NCBI GenBank assembly: GCA_900299065.1
Contig: OMIJ01000152.1
Coordinates: 1-7,279 of the forward strand
Length of the DNA: 7,279 nt
Origin: Hyphomicrobiales bacterium
GTDB lineage: Bacteria > Pseudomonadota > Alphaproteobacteria > Rhizobiales > Beijerinckiaceae
Reading direction: 5' to 3'
Below the pieces are notes generated by a model. It searched no databases. It saw nothing but the letters and a program-made list of their open reading frames with translations, and had not been told where the DNA came from. Numbering within the stretch: the stretch's first letter is position 1; each line of letters opens with the position of its first letter. This document shows positions 6,599 through 7,279 of the stretch, piece after piece. The position numbers and the translations under genes were made by a program.

Positions 6599-6639
6599 GA
6601 GCTGCTTATAACAGGGTCTCGATCAACCGGGCATAGCGC
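6599..6639. promoter_or_regulatory. Short divergent intergenic region between miaA and serB
   Basis: These 41 bases separate two divergent starts, so promoters for both genes must lie here or inside the neighbouring coding sequence. TATAAC (6607-6612, plus strand) resembles a -10 box for serB, giving an untranslated region of about 20 bases. On the minus strand the same AT-rich spot reads TTATAA, but lies too close to the miaA ATG for a usual promoter. No convincing -35 box was found on either strand, so promoter assignment here is weak. Confidence 0.25.
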
Positions 6640-7279
6640 ATGTTGCATATTGTCACTTTAGTTTCACATCCGGCCCAGGCTCTCTTGCGGCAGGCGCATA
6701 TTGACGCCCTTGCCGCGCATTTGCCGGGCACCTCTGCGGCCCATTGGCTTGCCCCGCAGATTGCCGCCGATCTCTCTGTGCCTTTGGATGGTGCCATCGA
6801 CAAGAAGCAATTGGCTGATCATTTGCGCCAACAGCTCAATGGCGCCGCGCTGGATGTCATTGTCCAGCCTGCAGAGGGGCGGCGCAAGAAGCTCTTTCTT
6901 GCCGATATGGATTCCACCATGATTGGGCAAGAATGCATAGATGAGCTTGCCGATTTTGCCGGGATGAAAAGCCATGTTGCGGCCATTACGGAACGAGCCA
7001 TGCGGGGCGAAATTGAATTTGAACCCGCACTCAGGGAGCGTGTGGCTCTGCTGAAGGGTCTTGAGGCCGATATAATTGAGCGCGTTTATCAAGAGCGTAT
7101 TCGCCTGACATCTGGCGCAAAGGAATTGGTTGCGACCATGCGAGCGCATGGAACTTATACGGCACTCGTCTCGGGCGGGTTTACGCTCTTTACACAGAAG
7201 GTCGCGGCCCAGAATGGGATCGGCAACCTTGCCAGCAAAGTGATCATTCTCGACAATGAGCTGATTGCCTCTGTGCTCA
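6640..7279 (+). CDS. serB: Phosphoserine phosphatase SerB, N-terminal part (3' end outside window)
   Basis: Haloacid-dehalogenase-superfamily phosphatase that hydrolyses O-phospho-L-serine to serine, the last step of the phosphorylated serine pathway; cytoplasmic, Mg2+-dependent. The frame begins at the ATG at 6640, just after an in-frame stop (6634), and runs off the right edge after 213 codons of a usual length near 295. The N-terminal 80 or so residues, beginning MLHIVTLVSHPAQALL, form the extra regulatory-type domain seen in rhizobial SerB. HAD motif I is LFLADMDSTM, with nucleophile Asp89 and acid/base Asp91, followed by GQECIDELA containing Glu98. Motif II is LVSGGFT with Ser178. Motifs III and IV would fall beyond the window. 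No strong Shine-Dalgarno is seen before the ATG. It is divergent from miaA. Confidence 0.95.
   Translation, partial: MLHIVTLVSHPAQALLRQAHIDALAAHLPGTSAAHWLAPQIAADLSVPLDGAIDKKQLADHLRQQLNGAALDVIVQPAEGRRKKLFLADMDSTMIGQECIDELADFAGMKSHVAAITERAMRGEIEFEPALRERVALLKGLEADIIERVYQERIRLTSGAKELVATMRAHGTYTALVSGGFTLFTQKVAAQNGIGNLASKVIILDNELIASVL

Noticed and set aside
6664..7149. A 161-codon minus-strand frame opposite serB
   Set aside because: The plus strand here carries the SerB HAD motifs DMDST and SGGFT; the minus frame shows nothing recognisable.
1..7279. Searched by eye for CRISPR repeats, insertion sequence ends, tRNA genes, toxin-antitoxin pairs and defence genes
   Set aside because: None seen. All six genes belong to well-known families, gaps are short, and base use looks uniform, so there is no sign of an undescribed gene system.

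Overview
This window reads as an ordinary chromosomal housekeeping segment from an alphaproteobacterium, most likely of the Hyphomicrobiales (Rhizobiales) type. The evidence is the character of the proteins (339-residue class I IlvC, 184-residue IlvN, a MiaA with the ITARP variant in its N-terminal region) and the order helicase / ilvC-ilvN-ilvB / miaA / serB, with serB divergent from miaA. Base composition looks close to balanced by eye, lower than many members of that order. The genus cannot be named from the sequence alone.

Layout: (1) positions 1-1752, plus strand, hold the C-terminal part of a UvrD/PcrA-type DNA helicase whose start lies left of the window. (2) Positions 1753-1837 hold a strong, probably bidirectional terminator between the convergent helicase and ilvC genes. 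(3) Positions 1838-5442, minus strand, carry ilvB, ilvN and ilvC in transcription order. They encode acetohydroxyacid synthase (large and small subunits) and ketol-acid reductoisomerase, the first two steps shared by valine, leucine and isoleucine synthesis. (4) Positions 5443-5651 are the ilvB leader, with a promoter, a possible 17-codon leader peptide containing Leu and Val codons, a long hairpin and an intrinsic terminator before the ilvB ribosome binding site. This looks like an attenuator. (5) Positions 5648-6598, minus strand, encode MiaA, the tRNA dimethylallyltransferase. (6) Positions 6640-7279, plus strand, hold the first part of serB (phosphoserine phosphatase), cut by the right edge.

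The ilv genes appear to be two transcription units. ilvBN starts from the leader promoter, whose -35 box overlaps the miaA stop codon. ilvC has its own promoter-like sequence of the same form (TTGACG, 17-bp spacer) just downstream of a terminator-like hairpin after ilvN. Transcription of the minus-strand cluster ends at the hairpin beyond ilvC.

I found no mobile element, CRISPR array, RNA gene, defence system or unknown gene. The most interesting content is regulatory: the ilvB leader and the ilvN-ilvC intergenic region. No stretch over 300 bases lacks a gene.
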